This document shows, one piece after another, positions 1-13,242 of a stretch of DNA of 64,000 nt (its first letter is position 1; each line of letters starts with the position of its first letter). A program made the translations under genes and the position numbers. This DNA is from Heliocidaris erythrogramma (lineage: Eukaryota; Echinodermata; Echinoidea; Camarodonta; Echinometridae): assembly GCA_025617745.1 (NCBI GenBank), contig CM046856.1, forward strand, positions 36,264,208 through 36,328,207, in the 5' to 3' direction. The notes under the pieces are model-generated. The model worked only from the letters and a program-made list of their open reading frames with translations. It was not told the DNA's origin and did not search any database.

Positions 1-150
1 GCTACCAGTGGAAGTTATAAACTGATTCAGCGGACCCAGGTTCGAGACTGAGTCACGTCTTTCGGATGGTGACGTTAAAGGTCGGTCCCAGACGTAAATA
101 ATCATATCTGATTGATACACGTCTGTAAAAACCCAATTACACACATCATT
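1..150 (+). mobile_element. Probable SINE fragment, cut by window start
   Basis: GGTTCGAGACTGA at 41-53 resembles a B box, followed by TTCGGATGGTGACGTTAAAG and GGTCGGTCCCAGAC, words I associate with invertebrate tRNA-SINE bodies. The head is incomplete. Confidence 0.35.
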
Positions 151-662
151 TGTTTTCGTTTATTCCGTCAAGACTAGTCGGCAGGAATATTCATGAAAAA
201 CAAATTGTAGGGATAATTATAATAAAATGAGCAAACCAAACTCGCGGTTCTCTATGTGGTGCATTCGGATATACGTTGTGCTATGCATGAATATATCCCG
301 AGTTTGAGTCTCGTCATGGTTAGGGTAAGGGTTTAGGAATTTATCATTGACAAAATTTTCTTTTGCGGAAACTTTGAGAAAAAAAATAAGTCTTAAAGTT
401 GTAGTCTCTCTCGAAGTCTTCTCTTGACGCTCAAATACTGCCCTCTCTTGTCGGTGGCGCAAGTCCTGACAGAAAAAAAACACGCCCCGGCCCCGGGGTC
501 AATGGAAATATCGACTCTTGGGGAACCCCCACCCCCCCCCCCCCTTTCTCCAGCTATTATTTTTAAACGTATAAACAGTGCACGGTTCATGAGGACAATA
601 ATCAGGGAATTAGCTATAGTCAAGTTGTTGGGGCACTGCATGGCACCATGGGGGAGGCAAGG

Positions 663-700
663 GACCCTAAACCTAACCCTAATCCTAACCCTATTTCATA
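663..700 (-). repeat. Telomere-like CCTAACCC repeats
   Basis: ACCCTAAACCTAACCCTAAT and further CCTAACCC words, a short interstitial (TTAGGG)n-like block read on the minus strand. Confidence 0.65.
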
Positions 701-814
701 TTCATGAGCATCCGCCATTTTCATTATCCGTGGACCCATTTAATGATCTCCCTCAATGCAATGATCAGAGGGTAGTCCGTAGTCGTAGCAGGAGAGCAAA
801 CAAGAAATTAGCCC

Positions 815-1012
815 AGTTGGTCGTTAGACTTAAACGATGATTAGACCAAGTGGTAATTAGACCAGACGGCTGTTAAACCAAATGACAATTAGACCAAATG
901 GTTATTACACTAAATGGGTGTAGACCAAATGGTGTGTAGAACATATGGATATTAGACCAATTGGGTTTAGACCATTTTGATGATTAGACGAAATGGCAAT
1001 TTTACATTTGTA
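815..1012 (+). repeat. Degenerate minisatellite of ATTAGACCAAATGG units
   Basis: About ten copies of a 17-22 base unit, consensus ATTAGACCAAATGGT, with spacing and base changes. Confidence 0.85.
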
Positions 1013-1552
1013 GGCAATTTTTTTTTTTTTAATTTGCTGGTGTAATGTTTTTACATTTGTGGCTGATTTTTACATTTGTGGGCTCTACACAAGCCCCCCC
1101 CCCCCCCCCTCCCCCGGAGATGTTTGTGCACAGTTTCTATGTTTTCAACTTTTCTATGTACAGTATGTATTCGTTCAAACTAAAAGCGACTGTGAAAGTT
1201 GTCAAGATAAAAACATATATTCACTGAACGCATATATATTTGACAGTGCCCACAAGCAGGATATCTCCTTACATCGGAGCTCAACGATATTGACGTTGCA
1301 TAAAACCGTAGGTATACGATAACACGTTCTGATAGCCTTCTTGTCGAGATTCAATTTCATGATGTAATTTTCTCAGATTACACGGATTAGGGAAATGAAA
1401 ATGAATAGTATATGTAGAAATGCAATCCTTTTTCGATATTTCATAATTTGCTGATGATTTTCTTGAAAATATCTTCTTGGGTTTTTTTTTTTCCACAAGA
1501 CCATCCTCTGATGGATAACTGTACTTTGATGTCCTAATTTGTAGGTTTTAAC

Positions 1553-1739
1553 AGCCCGGCTCACGAGGTGACATTTCCTTACGTTACCACTGCATCAGTG
1601 ACTTATCCATGTGTAGGTCTTTTGTGCGCCATGAAAGAGGGAAGCCCTTTTAATAACTGGCGTATGGGTTACTTGCCTTACAGGGTCAATTAGAGCAAGT
1701 ACTGACGCAAGAGAAATGATGCCTCGTCTGAGCCGGGCT
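1553..1739. mobile_element. MITE with AGCCCGGCTCA ends (187 bp)
   Basis: AGCCCGGCTCACGAGG at the left is mirrored by CCTCGTCTGAGCCGGGCT at the right. Related to 16954-17190 and to the fragment at 30200-30345 through GCGTATG, TGACGCAA and GCCTCGT words. Confidence 0.7.
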
Positions 1740-2064
1740 TTAAGTATTTGGTAGTGTAGCGGTAGTTGTTGTGGTAGTGGTAGTAGAAGTAGTAGAAATG
1801 GTAGTAATAGGTGCAGTGGTAACATTTGTTTCCATCATTGTTATCATTATGTTTATTCTATATATATTTATCATCATAATAATTACTGTCATCAATGCAA
1901 TTATCATCATCATCGTTAACATTTCTTGTTGTTATAATTATTACTAAATAGTATTATCAATATTTATATCATCTTCATCATCATCATTATTATCACTTTT
2001 ATTCACATCAACGCTGATAGCTGAACTCTGAATGAGAAAGTGCAGCACCATCCCACACCGCCGC

Positions 2065-2165
2065 CGCTCTCTCTTTCTCTTTCTCTCTCTCTCTTTTTCT
2101 CTTTCTCTCTCTCTCTTTCTCTCTGTCTGTCTGTCTTTCTCGCTTTTCCTCCCTCTCACTCTCTC
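2065..2165 (+). repeat. (CT)n-rich low-complexity tract
   Basis: Pyrimidine-only stretch of CT, TTTCT and CTGT units, preceded by ATC/ATT-rich sequence (1760-2010). Confidence 0.9.
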
Positions 2166-2169
2166 GAGT

Positions 2170-3040
2170 GACGCCAATCTCGGCCCTTGTCTTCGCCACA
2201 ATCTTTGACGCCGTCAAGTCTTTCCCAGTCTGCATCTTAGTTTAAGTAAATGGCATTGAGGCTCTTTTTCATAGCCTATTGACTTTCTCGCAACATCATG
2301 GGGATAAGAGTTTGGAAAGAGGAAGGAAAGAAAAGCCTGGATACTTTATCTCTTAATGATGCAGCAGCATCAGTAATGTATGCTGCTCTTTATCCTCATG
2401 TAAAAGGAGACAAAAATGTTGGAAATCAATCCTTTAGTATATTTTTTTTATTCTGATTTCAAATTGTTGAAAATATTCAAATCTAATTAATCTAATATTA
2501 ATGAATAAAATCAATAAAAAATATATAAGATTTGCATTGGTGCAAAAGATGAACATGAGTAGTATAGAACATTTTTAAAAAGAAAAGAATCAATTATAGG
2601 CCAAATCTTTAGAACATGAGCGGCAAAAGAATTCACTTGCAGCATGTTTTATAGAGGACTACAAGATATATAAATATAGCTTCATGACTATTGAAATACA
2701 CTATATTCTTGAGAAAGAAATATTTTGTCTATGATACCAAAATATAAGGCTTGAACTCTATGTTACACCGCTCGCTTCCCCTCAGCCAGTTCCATTTGGC
2801 AACCATCTCCTAAAAGGAAAGAACATTAGATAAAGTCGCAAGGAGACAAGTCCTTTTATATACCTTAAGTCACACAGACTGGTTAAGTGGAATCCTAGCA
2901 GTATTGGATATCTGTTTTCCAGTCTGCAAATAGAACTATTTTCGGTCAAAACAGCGAAAGAACGACGTCTCGAAGCCACAATCACCGTGCGACAAGGTGG
3001 AATGGAAAGTTCATTACATGCGTGAAGTTATTATTTACCA
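2170..3040. other. No gene recognised
   Basis: AT-rich unique-looking sequence with only short chance frames. Confidence 0.5.
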
Positions 3041-3049
3041 GTCTCCATC

Positions 3050-3290
3050 CCTCTTGCCCTCTCTCTCTCTCTCTCTCTATCCCTTTCCGTTTCGATATCT
3101 GTCTCTCCCTCCATCTCCCCATTTTCTCTCCCCACTCCTCTCTCTATTGCTGTTTCTCTCTCCTTTTTCTGTCTCTGCGCTCTCTCCATCAGTCTTCGTC
3201 TCTCATTCCCTCTTTTTCTCTTTCTATCTATCCCTCGCTTTCACCCTCTTCTCCTTTTCCTTTCTCTTTCTCTTTTGCTCTCTCCATATG
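3050..3290 (+). repeat. Pyrimidine-rich tract
   Basis: About 240 bases dominated by CTCT and CCCT units. Open frames across it are artefacts of base composition. Confidence 0.9.
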
Positions 3291-4469
3291 AAAATACTTT
3301 TGTTTTATATCTTTCGCTCTATTCCCCACTTCCCTTTTTATATTTCTGCATTGATATAGATATTACTCTAGAAAACACATAACCGCCTTTCTTTTCATTG
3401 CACATTTGTGCATCATCTTTTCTGATTTCCAACATCAGTAGCGTATCAAAGGGACAGGGGTGGCACGTGACCAGGGCGGCACTTGAAGGGGACCCAAAAA
3501 ACGCAAAAGAGAGAAAGAAAGAAAGAAAAGAAAAAATTATGATCATTAAGGACTATGCCCCCCCCCCCCTCCCCCCGTGAGCATTTTGAATGCTTTAGAA
3601 ATACATATACATTTTTTAAGCTTTAATATGCGAGAAAGGGTTCAAAATATGAAAAATGAAACGTAATTCTGGTTCCTTTCCTGTTATAAAAATATTGCGC
3701 CCCCAATATAGGATAAAGCGTATAAAATAGCACGTACAAAGGTTCAAAAATCCCAACTTTCGATTGTCCTGCTAAATTCCTTGACTCGAGTGTTGCGCCC
3801 TATTTAGCAATGCTAAGGTTAAAAATATATACTGCTCAGTCGCTTTGCTCCCTCGCTTGTACAATAATGTAACGTAGATAAGTTTCATGCAGGTGGTGAA
3901 GAGAGGGGTGGTAAGGGGCGCAACTCCATTTTTAGCCCAGGGCGCCATAATCACAAAATACGCCACTGTACAACATTATTCTCGCTGTGTTTTCATTTGC
4001 TCTCCATCATCTGACAAAATTTCTTCTCACTTTCAATTGTCCATATTTCCCTTAAGCTTTCATTTTAATCTGAAACTGAAAACCGTTGCTTGGGGTGTTC
4101 ATTCTTTCTTTGGACATTGTCGTTATCCAGCACCTTTGTTTAAGCCTTTGGCCTCCTCCTCCTCCTCCTCCTCCTTTCTTCAAATACGAAGATAGGGATT
4201 AAACTTCCAAGAACATCTCGTTCGTACTATTATCGTCCTTGAATCTCAGACAATAACGGGGTTTTTTCCTCACAAAGGTCCTGCGTATACTATAAAAAGG
4301 AAGGAACACAATAAAGGCATTCCCAACTGAAGAATTGCATTTCAAGCACCGCTGTTCCGGCTTCATCTGGAAGCTATCTATTTTGGGAATCGTACAAAAG
4401 GAAAAACTAACTATTTACCCAACTTGTGCGTTGCCCTTGAATAAATTATAAATTGGCAGTTTTCAAACA

Positions 4470-5225
4470 CCATGCGTCTAACCTGCTGGACGCGTGCTAC
4501 TTACGTTTTACTTGCGTGTAGTCCGTGTGACTTGCGGGTTATTCGCGTGGGTGGCGCGTGAGAGCTTTGAAAGTGATCCGTGCTAATTACGGGCGACATA
4601 ATGTCTGCGTCACAACTGCGTGTTACCTGCGTGCGAGTTGCCTACCAGTTGCGAATGGATGGAGAAACCATCATTTCTCCGAGTTGTCTAGAAACAGAAC
4701 TAGAACGTCATTATCTTGGCCGCATCCGACCCTCAACTAACCAGCGGAAAGGCAGTAACTGGCCCTCAACATGCACGCAATTTGCTCGTATAACTCGCTC
4801 CACGCCCGCAGAGCTGATCAGCTACACGGATGTTGGCAGTATCGACACCATTCCTTGCCAGTAAAACACCCGTACTATGCTCGTAGAATGCCCGCAGATG
4901 ACGCATAGCCACAGATCCACGGGCAACCTACGTACATCAATCGGGTTAACTGCCTGTGACTTGCTGCCGCTACGGGTCTCCTACTGGTGTTGTGCGTGGA
5001 CCTATGCGGGCAATCTCCCGCAACTCCCCCGGAACAAGTTTTGAGCATGCTCAAAACTTGGCTGCGGGTAAATCGGACTTGCGTGCGCACCTGCGGGTAA
5101 GCACGGGCGAGATACGTGCTAGGTACTGTCAGTTGCGGGCCATCTGCGGGGACCTGCGGGTATCAAAAATTGTTCCCCGCAAGTCACACGCAAGGCTTGC
5201 CCGGAAAGATGTGACAGGGCCTTTA
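4470..5225. repeat. GC-rich repeat with TTGCGGGT words and a perfect 26-bp palindrome
   Basis: Markedly richer in G+C and CG than its surroundings, with many copies of TGCGGG and its complement, mirror-like around the perfect palindrome CAAGTTTTGAGCA/TGCTCAAAACTTG at 5035-5060. Probably one large imperfect foldback element; outer ends are not clear. Confidence 0.5.
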
Positions 5226-5976
5226 GTAACATGATAGATATTGTGGTTGTAGTTGGATTAGCATGTGCGCGCTTGGAAACTGGAGATTGGCTGGAATGCT
5301 CCCCAGCGGAGTGGAGAATAGCAATTGAATCCAGTGACCGGGGTAATAATGCTTTAAGCCCTTTGGTCGGTTACATTGTAAGTGGTAAGGCTCTCTATAA
5401 GATACAGCTATTATTACTATTATAATACCGAGATTCAAAATGGCGTTAACTCTGAGTCAAAGTATAACGCCCTTTTGGCTCAAAACAAACCATTGCAGAC
5501 GGATTTTGCCTTCATATCCATGCTTCTTGGGTTGCAGTTGCAGTTGCAAGTATGTACTGACACGCAAAAGAGTAACCGAGAAGTATTCTCAAATCCCCAC
5601 CAAAATATCATTTCACAATTTCTCTTAATGCGAAAGAAAGCAAGACTGATATTTGTATACAAATCATGGCTCACATAATCGTTACCGCCTGGGATGCAGA
5701 TTGAAGGTCTCTTAAAATTTGTAAAAAGGAAGCATGAAGCAAAACTTGACGTCGATTTCTTTTTAAAACCTTGAATTTGTTGCTTTTCCTGAAAAAATTC
5801 AACATTAATATTGGAGAGTGTAAAAATAGGACATAATTATGAAGCATAAGATGATTTTTTTCCCAAACAATGAAGTATGTTATTTACCTACACTATTAAC
5901 AAATGTCATTAATAGTTCGATAAATTAATATTTCTTTTATTCTGCGCATTGCAAATATAATTATTGTTGTTTTCTT

Positions 5977-5978
5977 AT

Positions 5979-6016
<38 letters not shown>

Positions 6017-6027
6017 TTTTTTTCTCA
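5977..6027 (+). repeat. (CT)n microsatellite
   Basis: TCTCTCTTTCTCTCTCTCTC and similar to 6027. Confidence 0.9.
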
Positions 6028-6189
6028 GCAGCCTGGTATCATGTGCTCTTAGACAAAGACAGGATACCATGCTGTTTTTGTCAAATCTGTCTTGTAGTGA
6101 ATGAATGCCCTTTGCGCACCTGTCCTGCCGGCGATCACATTCCGTGACTCTTTGAGACAACATTCATAATATTTCATGTGACAACGTTT

Positions 6190-6520
6190 CGTCAAGAACA
6201 TGAATTTTGTGCTTGAAGCAATGCTCACAATCACCCGTGCACCTCTCTACGTGTGGTCTACGAAGGATTTTGCAGAAACTCCTTACGTCGGACGCATGGG
6301 TCTGCACGTTTTTTTCCAAGCACGTAGGAGCACGCAGGACACGCAAGGTGGCTGTTGGACATGTCCAACAATTTGCCTGTGGCTCCGTGTGCTGATGAAC
6401 GCAGGTGACACGTTCAACTTTCGTACTTCGTGCACGTGCTACTTGCAAACATCGTACAGGGTTCTTGTGGAGGTCTCACGAAGCCCGTGGCTCCATACGG
6501 AGACGTGACCCGTGACATAT
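6190..6520. repeat. Imperfect palindrome centred on TGTTGGACATGTCCAACA
   Basis: A perfect 18-bp palindrome at 6353-6370 lies in the middle of CG-containing sequence with mirrored words (GTGCACGT, CACGCAGG, CCTGTGG). Looks like a worn foldback element similar in style to 4470-5225. Confidence 0.45.
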
Positions 6521-6737
6521 CGCGCGTCTGTTTCACGGTGTCTGTCCGTATGTCTGTCTATCTTTCTGTCTCCCCCCCCCCTCCCTCTGTCTCTCTCTGT
6601 CTGTCTCTCTCTCTCTCTCTTGGTATGTCTTTCTTCCTCTTTCGTCTTGTGTTCCATTCAATCCTCTCACTTTCATTTATATCAGTGATGACGATGGTGC
6701 ACGATCATACAATTTGACTACGATTATGATCATCATT

Positions 6738-6830
6738 GTCAGTGTCATTATTATTATTATTATATTATTATTTATTATTATATTATTATTAATTATTATC
6801 AGTATTATTATTATTATTATTATTATTATC

Positions 6831-6865
<35 letters not shown>
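6738..6865 (+). repeat. (ATT)n microsatellite
   Basis: Interrupted ATT/TTA repeats for about 125 bases, followed by (TTGC)n at 6902-6919. Confidence 0.95.
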
Positions 6866-6919
6866 GGCCTTATCACCAAGGACCCTGTATTAATAATAGT
6901 TCTTGCTTGCTTGCTTGCC

Positions 6920-8600
6920 TGGTTGTTTGGGTGATACAATCGCCATAATTTACTCTTTTTTTTTACTACCGTGAGTTTTTTGTAAAGCAAAGAAAGGATG
7001 AAATGGTGCCAGCGGATAAAAGAATATATTTAGCAAGGCATTTCACTTTCCGTACGAGATGTGGTGCATGTTCCCTTCTCGGTTACAATATCTCATTTGC
7101 ATTCAGGAAATGGCATGACGCAAAACTGGTTAGATTCTTTACTGTCTCTTGGCCAATGTAATTGCCTGTGGAGATGGCGGGTACGGAACAGTTGCTGTAA
7201 GCTTCCGTAGTTTCTCCAACTTTTCCGTTTTTAACCAACTATTTTGTTATTTAATCTGTTTGCGAAGCTAGTTCTATACCAGAGGGTGAATTCTCTCCCG
7301 AATTATGACTTTCTCTTATTCTGTAACGTGAAACGTGAAGTCTTACACCACATAACGAGGAAAGGAACTGATATTACAATTATTTTTCTTCCGCGCAAAA
7401 GACAAACTGTCATATGTCAACTTATTTTCGAGGTTTCATCTTACTGGCTGGACAATCGGGGCCGGATTAGATTTCCATGGGGTGGACCAGAATTCGTCAA
7501 CCTTTTGAATGATGTCAGTTGATATCTTTGAACGGAAACACATGATACAAACACTTGCATGGTTTGTAATATATGTTTTAAAGCATGCATATCTACAAAG
7601 ACAATAATATCTCCATCTGTAGAGCAGGCATGCCATTTTTTAAAACATTGATATTGCATTATTTTTCGAAATATTACTCCAAGATATCCTTTTAAAATGT
7701 CACATGAGGTGTTGCAAATTTCATTTGTAGTTATTGCGCAGCTAATTCGCTATTTCAATAGTGCTATACACTGGAAAGTTATATAATTTAATAAAAAAAT
7801 TCTCGTATATAGCATTATAAAATCTTTTGAAAGAGTTAATTTCGGACGTGTTTGAAAACAGGATGGCATTGTTGTGGTTCTTTCTAAACGACAGCTCCCA
7901 ATCAAATACAAGAGCATTCCCTGCATGATTAAAAACTGAATATTGCATGGAGCCATCGAATCGATTACATTAAGCCTTTCATTGAAAAATAAAACTCTGG
8001 CTTGATTAGATAAATGACCTGACTGCACGACATAATTACAAATTAGGTGAACATCACGCTGCACAGACAGAACACATGTAAAACATATTATGCTTCAATT
8101 ATTAGTCTCCGCACGGCGAAAAATTGATTGGCTAATCACTGTATTCGCATGGCTGCTAATATGCAACTTTGTTGGGCAGGCCGTTCAATTTGGAGGTTAA
8201 TTATGAAGTGATAAGAATCAACAAATGCGAGGACAGAACATAGCCAGTCACATTATAAACACAACGAGCAAATAACAAATTTAAGTAATCGACATGTCCG
8301 AGGAAGCACCATTGCACCAACGCACCAACATATTTTTTTTTTTTTGTAAACAGGTTAAAAAGCGTTGATAGAGAAGAATCTGTTCAAAACGTCCCAATGA
8401 TTTAAAGTTACATGCGCGCTCTCTCTCTCTCTCTCTCTGTTTCTCCCTTCGTTTTCTATTTTAAATGGGATATATGCTCTCAGCCCAAAGTTTAATGCCC
8501 CTGCCCAGAGCTAATTTCTAGATGACATACGACACTACGAGCGTTTTGAAGTTTCCGATGACAAATTTAATGGCTACTCATACATTCATGACATTTTTGC
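6920..8600. other. No gene recognised
   Basis: Mostly AT-rich sequence. Frames up to about 100 codons lack codon bias or known motifs. A (CT)n block lies at 8418-8438. Confidence 0.5.
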
Positions 8601-8672
8601 ACACAATGTTCTGGTGGATATGGGGTATCAGAAACTGATATTCAGAACGGGTGGGGTCCCAGAGATATCCCC

Positions 8673-8674
<2 letters not shown>

Positions 8675-8718
<44 letters not shown>

Positions 8719-8760
8719 TGCACGCAGGTGCGAGCGGGAGCCCTCCCCCCCCCCCCCCGC
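8675..8760 (+). repeat. (CT)n-(CA)n plus poly(C) compound repeat
   Basis: CT units turn into CA units, and after 20 bases a C run of about 14. A further C run of about 21 lies at 8874-8894. Confidence 0.9.
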
Positions 8761-9409
8761 GATAATGATGGATCCATGAGGATGGGGTGCAAGAGACGCC
8801 CCCTCACACCCTCACTCCAACAACATATACACACGCCTTGCCAGAGTCACTTTGCTTTTTAGGCTTTTCCGAGCCCCCCCCCCCCCCCCCCCCAACCCCG
8901 TCCCTTCCGGATTTATTTCGAAATCATGGATTCGCCACTGTATCGGGAGCCAACTTTACTTTAGAACAAATATTACTTGATTCAAGGTTGCGGTTGATAT
9001 TTGCTATTTATGGGGTTTGTCATCATCACTTCGATACCTCTTCCAAATTAAGGGGGTTGTTAAAATGTTCAAATTAGAGCCATTGGTCTGGTTCAAATAA
9101 CGACAGACGATTCGCTGTCGGGTAATGAGGGCTTGGAGTCATTTACACTTGAAATGTGATATGTGGGTATAAGATTGGATGCTCTGTCAATGAGGCTCTA
9201 TAAATGTCACAATCTTGTGCAATTTCCTCCCTGCCGTATACCCATCTAGAAAAAACAACATCACAGTTACGGGCTATGTTAATACAGCCAGTGATGTAGC
9301 ATGCTGGGTCCCGCCATTGCGGAGGAACTAGTATATACTTCTTGGGGTGCACCGCGATATAATACAATGCCTCTCAGATATGAGTTAACAGTCAGAAAAT
9401 GTCTTCCCA

Positions 9410-9545
9410 AATGAATATTTCAAAAATTAGCATTTTTAAATAGGGTGTCATTCACCGATTTCGTGGCACCCTATATAAAATTAATATGACTCACAGGCAA
9501 AAATTGCGTTTTTGTAAATTCTCGACTTTGCTGCTAACGATTTTG
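9410..9545 (-). repeat. Fragment of the 15646 element, inverted
   Basis: AAATAGGGTG..CATTCACCG.TTTCGTGGCACCCTAT with flanking sequence matches the reverse complement of 15660-15790. Confidence 0.6.
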
Positions 9546-9719
9546 CATAAAAGTCGCTTTTGTTCATTCGAGCTTAAAATATTGCCATTTTGTTGGTGTC
9601 ATTTGATAGGAGAGACTCTATAAGCTATCCACAGGTTTATGAACATTTCCTTCAAATATTATGAATTTATTTGGGGGAGACTTTGGGCAACTGTTTTTGG
9701 GGACGCACTGTAGATGAAT

Positions 9720-10552
9720 TGCAAATTAAATGAGGCCACCGATCTTTCTTTTTTTTTCTTTAAGCATAAAAAAATATCAACGTCCCGTTTTCTTCTTTCT
9801 CTCCCTTTCTCTCACTTCTCTCTCTCCCTCTCTCTAGCACTCTCCCTCTTTCTCTCTTTTACTTTACATCACTTTCTTTTCATGTGATTGATTGAATTTC
9901 TTTTGGTTGTTGTTGTCATTGTTTCATTTGAATTTTTCATTATATTACCTTACTGTGTGTATCACTGCTTGGAGGACAATACAAGAGTCTTGTATCCTGT
10001 TTCACACATGGTGCATCATTTCTTTAAAAACTACTTATTTTGATTGCTTTTCGACTTCACGCTTAACAAGTCTAGGCCGATCAAAAGAAATATATCTTTT
10101 GTTTCATGTTCTTTTCCATCAGACTGTGTACATCTACCACAATTGTACATGTCTACTTGCTTATAACCATATTCGATGCATATTTGTTTTGTCCATATGA
10201 TTAAAGTTATTCAATTTCTCCAGCTCGAGGGAATAAAACAGTCATACATTTCTTACCCAAGTTTTGTCAATGTTTTTTTTTTAAGTAAAGATAACTTCTA
10301 CCATCATTCTCAAGCATCACCACAAACATGAGTTTTCAATTTCGGGGGGAAAAAATAGCAAAATATGAAAAAAAAATTGCAAACAAACCCTGTTTCACAA
10401 CTGGCTTCGCTTCATAGAATGGCAATGATATCTTTTGTAATGGTTGTTGATGTTATTGTTTTTTTTTTCTTCAAATAAAACATACATCCACATCCCAAGC
10501 TGGGATACGCACTTGTCTGTAAAGATAGGCATTTGGGAAAAAATTGGGTACT

Positions 10553-10589
<37 letters not shown>

Positions 10590-10803
10590 GTAAATTCTGA
10601 ACAGGTTCAACATTTCTCGGAAAAGGAACTAGGTTTCATACAATCAATAAAATTGAATGGCTTTTTTTCGTGGGACATAAAAATGTGCACAAGGGTATAG
10701 ATCACACTCGCTTTGAAATATGTTACTAGTCGTGTCGACCCGTCAGATATGCTCATCAGCTCGTGTGATATACCCTTGTATCCCACTCAAAGCGATTCAA
10801 TAT

Positions 10804-10836
<33 letters not shown>

Positions 10837-12060
10837 TGCAAACATAACCCTCACAGAGCAATTGTCGCCAAAGCGAAAAAAGGGGGAAACAAGAAACGAC
10901 CACCTTGCTTTCACACCGTCCCCTTCTTTTCTCAGTAAGACTAGCGCACCAGTGCCCCGCCAATGGCTACAGCCACGGAGTCAGGAAATCACGAATCATG
11001 AATATGATTACTGGGACAAACTTTGGGAGAATTCTAAGAGGGAAAATTGCAAAAATTGAGGTTTATTTAACTTTCAAAAGTCTAAATGCTTTCAGCAAAA
11101 CATGAATTTCATCACTTCATGGAGTTCACTCTCTTTTTAATCAGCGAACAAGAAATCAATGTAGGGGAACATGGTTTGGTCTTGCAACGTGAAACATACA
11201 ATGACACATTTTCTGATTATTTCCGCTGAGGACTATATTTAATGTTTGCGCATACCATGTGAAATGAATTGCATTTTCATAGTTGTCATAATGCTAATAT
11301 TAATATAATATAAGTTTTTTTTCGCGAAGGAAATATACATACCTGAGAAAAATTTAGTTATACAATCAAGACCAACCCAAGATGTATTCATGATCTATTG
11401 ATGATACATTCTTTTCCAAAAGAGAAATACTTACGAGTCGAATCGCTACTACTACAGCATAAAGATCGAAGCAAAAGATCCTGAAGTTAAATTAAGCTTA
11501 TGCGCTGTAAACCCACATTCGAAAGGAAATGAAAATATTCTTACAGATTATTGTATTCATTACCGTCAACCTATACTCGTAGAATCAATCGCAGTTATTC
11601 ATCCTCTCGTCATTACTGATGTGTGATAGAAAATCTGTAATTCAGTTTTAGCGCCCACGAACATGGGATTACTTTGTGAAATTGAGTAGGATATTTGCTG
11701 ACTTTCTTGACAGAACGAAAGTAGGATTTATTCACTTGCAACCACGAAGCATACATAGACAAATTTTGGTATCGGGCGCAGACCGGGGTGTACGAAGCGC
11801 GAAACTGTGATTTTTTTTTAATTGATTATTATTCCAGTTCAAGGTAGAATATATCGTCTATGTTGCAGTTAGCACATCTACCCGTTTTTTTTATTTTGTA
11901 TACTAGTGTAACCAAGAACTTATTCTACATAAAAAAGTCTACTTAAAGTGTACCAACCACCTGAAAAATAATTTGTATACCGCTAGAAAGTATAGAATTA
12001 ATATCAAAGAACTTTATCTTGCGTTCTATAGAGGTCAATAGTTTAAGAGTATGAAGGAAA
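9720..12060. other. No gene recognised
   Basis: Apart from the AT/inverted-repeat unit at 10555 and a pyrimidine-rich stretch at 9790-9860, nothing is recognised. Confidence 0.5.
10555..10836. repeat. Two (AT)n tracts flanking an inverted repeat
   Basis: (AT)n at 10558-10585 and 10803-10836. Between them, ACAAGGGTATA..TCACAC near 10690 is mirrored by GTGTGATATACCCTTGT near 10764, and TCGCTTTGA by TCAAAGCGA. Possibly an element inserted into an AT microsatellite. Confidence 0.55.
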
Positions 12061-12063
12061 TAA

Positions 12064-12329
12064 CACTATGAACATGGCGAACAAAGAAGCGGACAAAATA
12101 TACAGCTCCTCATTGTACCTTCTACAATTGCTCTGGTAGACAATATAACATCCCTTCATTGCTATTATGTAAAAGTATGTAGAACAGGTGTCACGTGCAT
12201 ATTCACCTGTTCTACTTATTTTACATAATAGCAATGAAGGGATGTTCTTTTGTCTACCAGAGCAATTGTGGAGGGTACAATGAGGAGCTGTATATTTTGT
12301 CCGCTCTCTTTGTCATCGTGTTCATAGTG
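12064..12329. mobile_element. Palindromic CACTA-ended MITE, copy 1 (266 bp)
   Basis: The element folds on itself nearly end to end, with arms of about 125 bases. Ends are CACTATGAACATGGCGA and its mirror. TAA is duplicated on each side (12061-12063, 12330-12332). CACTA ends with a 3-bp duplication match the EnSpm/CACTA superfamily; the assignment rests on the ends only. No coding content. Confidence 0.85.
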
Positions 12330-12869
12330 TAAAGGGCAACATTAAGGTGCTCGCGCGGAACCGAACACTCCTATAGGGGGAGATCAAATAGAGTGAGAAT
12401 TGAGTGAAAATTCTTTTCTTTTTTTCTCTGTTAAAAGACTTAATGTTCATTCGATAATCGATCCTAAACAAAACTGTCACTCGCGGGTAGTGAAAATCCT
12501 TTTTTAAGAGAGACTAGAAAAGTAACGACAACCCATGATTCCAATGCCATTTGGATTCCACTAATAACGCAACATTTCTATTCAAGTGCGATGAGCACCT
12601 GCATGTTCGAAATGGAAAGGATTTGCGCGCAATTTTGTTTCCATTAGAATCGGACGTCTATGTAGGAACATTATCTCAATTCTTATTGGGACTTTACACC
12701 GGGTACACCACTGGCGCCAGTACCCAGTACCGTATTGATAAAGTGAGCAGCAACAGAATTGTTTTACATGATTCTATTTTCGTCTCACACGTCATCTTGT
12801 CTGCTTCTCCATCGGTAACATCTATCTTTCCCGCACTTTACATCATCCTTAGAAAGCAAGCACTAATAC

Positions 12870-13014
12870 CTTAGTCACACCGCCAAACCGATACCAAACC
12901 GAACCGATTCAATCAGATGCAAGGATTTCAGTAGCTTATAACAGTTATTGCAACTTCAATAACAAGTTTTATGAAACGGGGCCCTGGTGTGGGTCTCATC
13001 GGTGTGACTGAAGC
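12870..13014. repeat. Short TIR unit containing a partial 136-bp MITE
   Basis: TTAGTCACACCG at the left is mirrored by CGGTGTGACTGAA at the right. Between them, 12909-12982 matches the centre and right arm of the 136-bp MITE (ATCAGATGCAAGGATTTCAG). Confidence 0.45.
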
Positions 13015-13242
13015 ATGACTGAGTGGCAGAACTGTGTTATTTGTGTTCAGTCCTAAAAGATTTGGTGTCAATTTCCGTCGGGCTAAATGCTTTCCTACCT
13101 CGGTTCGCTATATCCGATTAGTCGATTCGTAAACGAAAGAAGAGAAGATGGATATCTACCTCGAAAGGATGTTCCCGTAGAGTCTACTACTGACTCTTTG
13201 CATGACAGGCATTACCGATCTCCCCAAAGTCACTCACCGACT

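Noticed and set aside
424-840. 138-codon open frame
   Set aside because: Crosses a poly(C) tract, telomere-like repeats and minisatellite start; no domain or splice context.
4558-5234. Set of overlapping frames of 60-94 codons in a GC-rich block
   Set aside because: High G+C and repeat content reduce stop codons; frames lie on both strands and show no domain.
12551-12874. 107-codon open frame
   Set aside because: No recognisable domain, no splice-linked continuation, and the 3' end runs towards repeat sequence.
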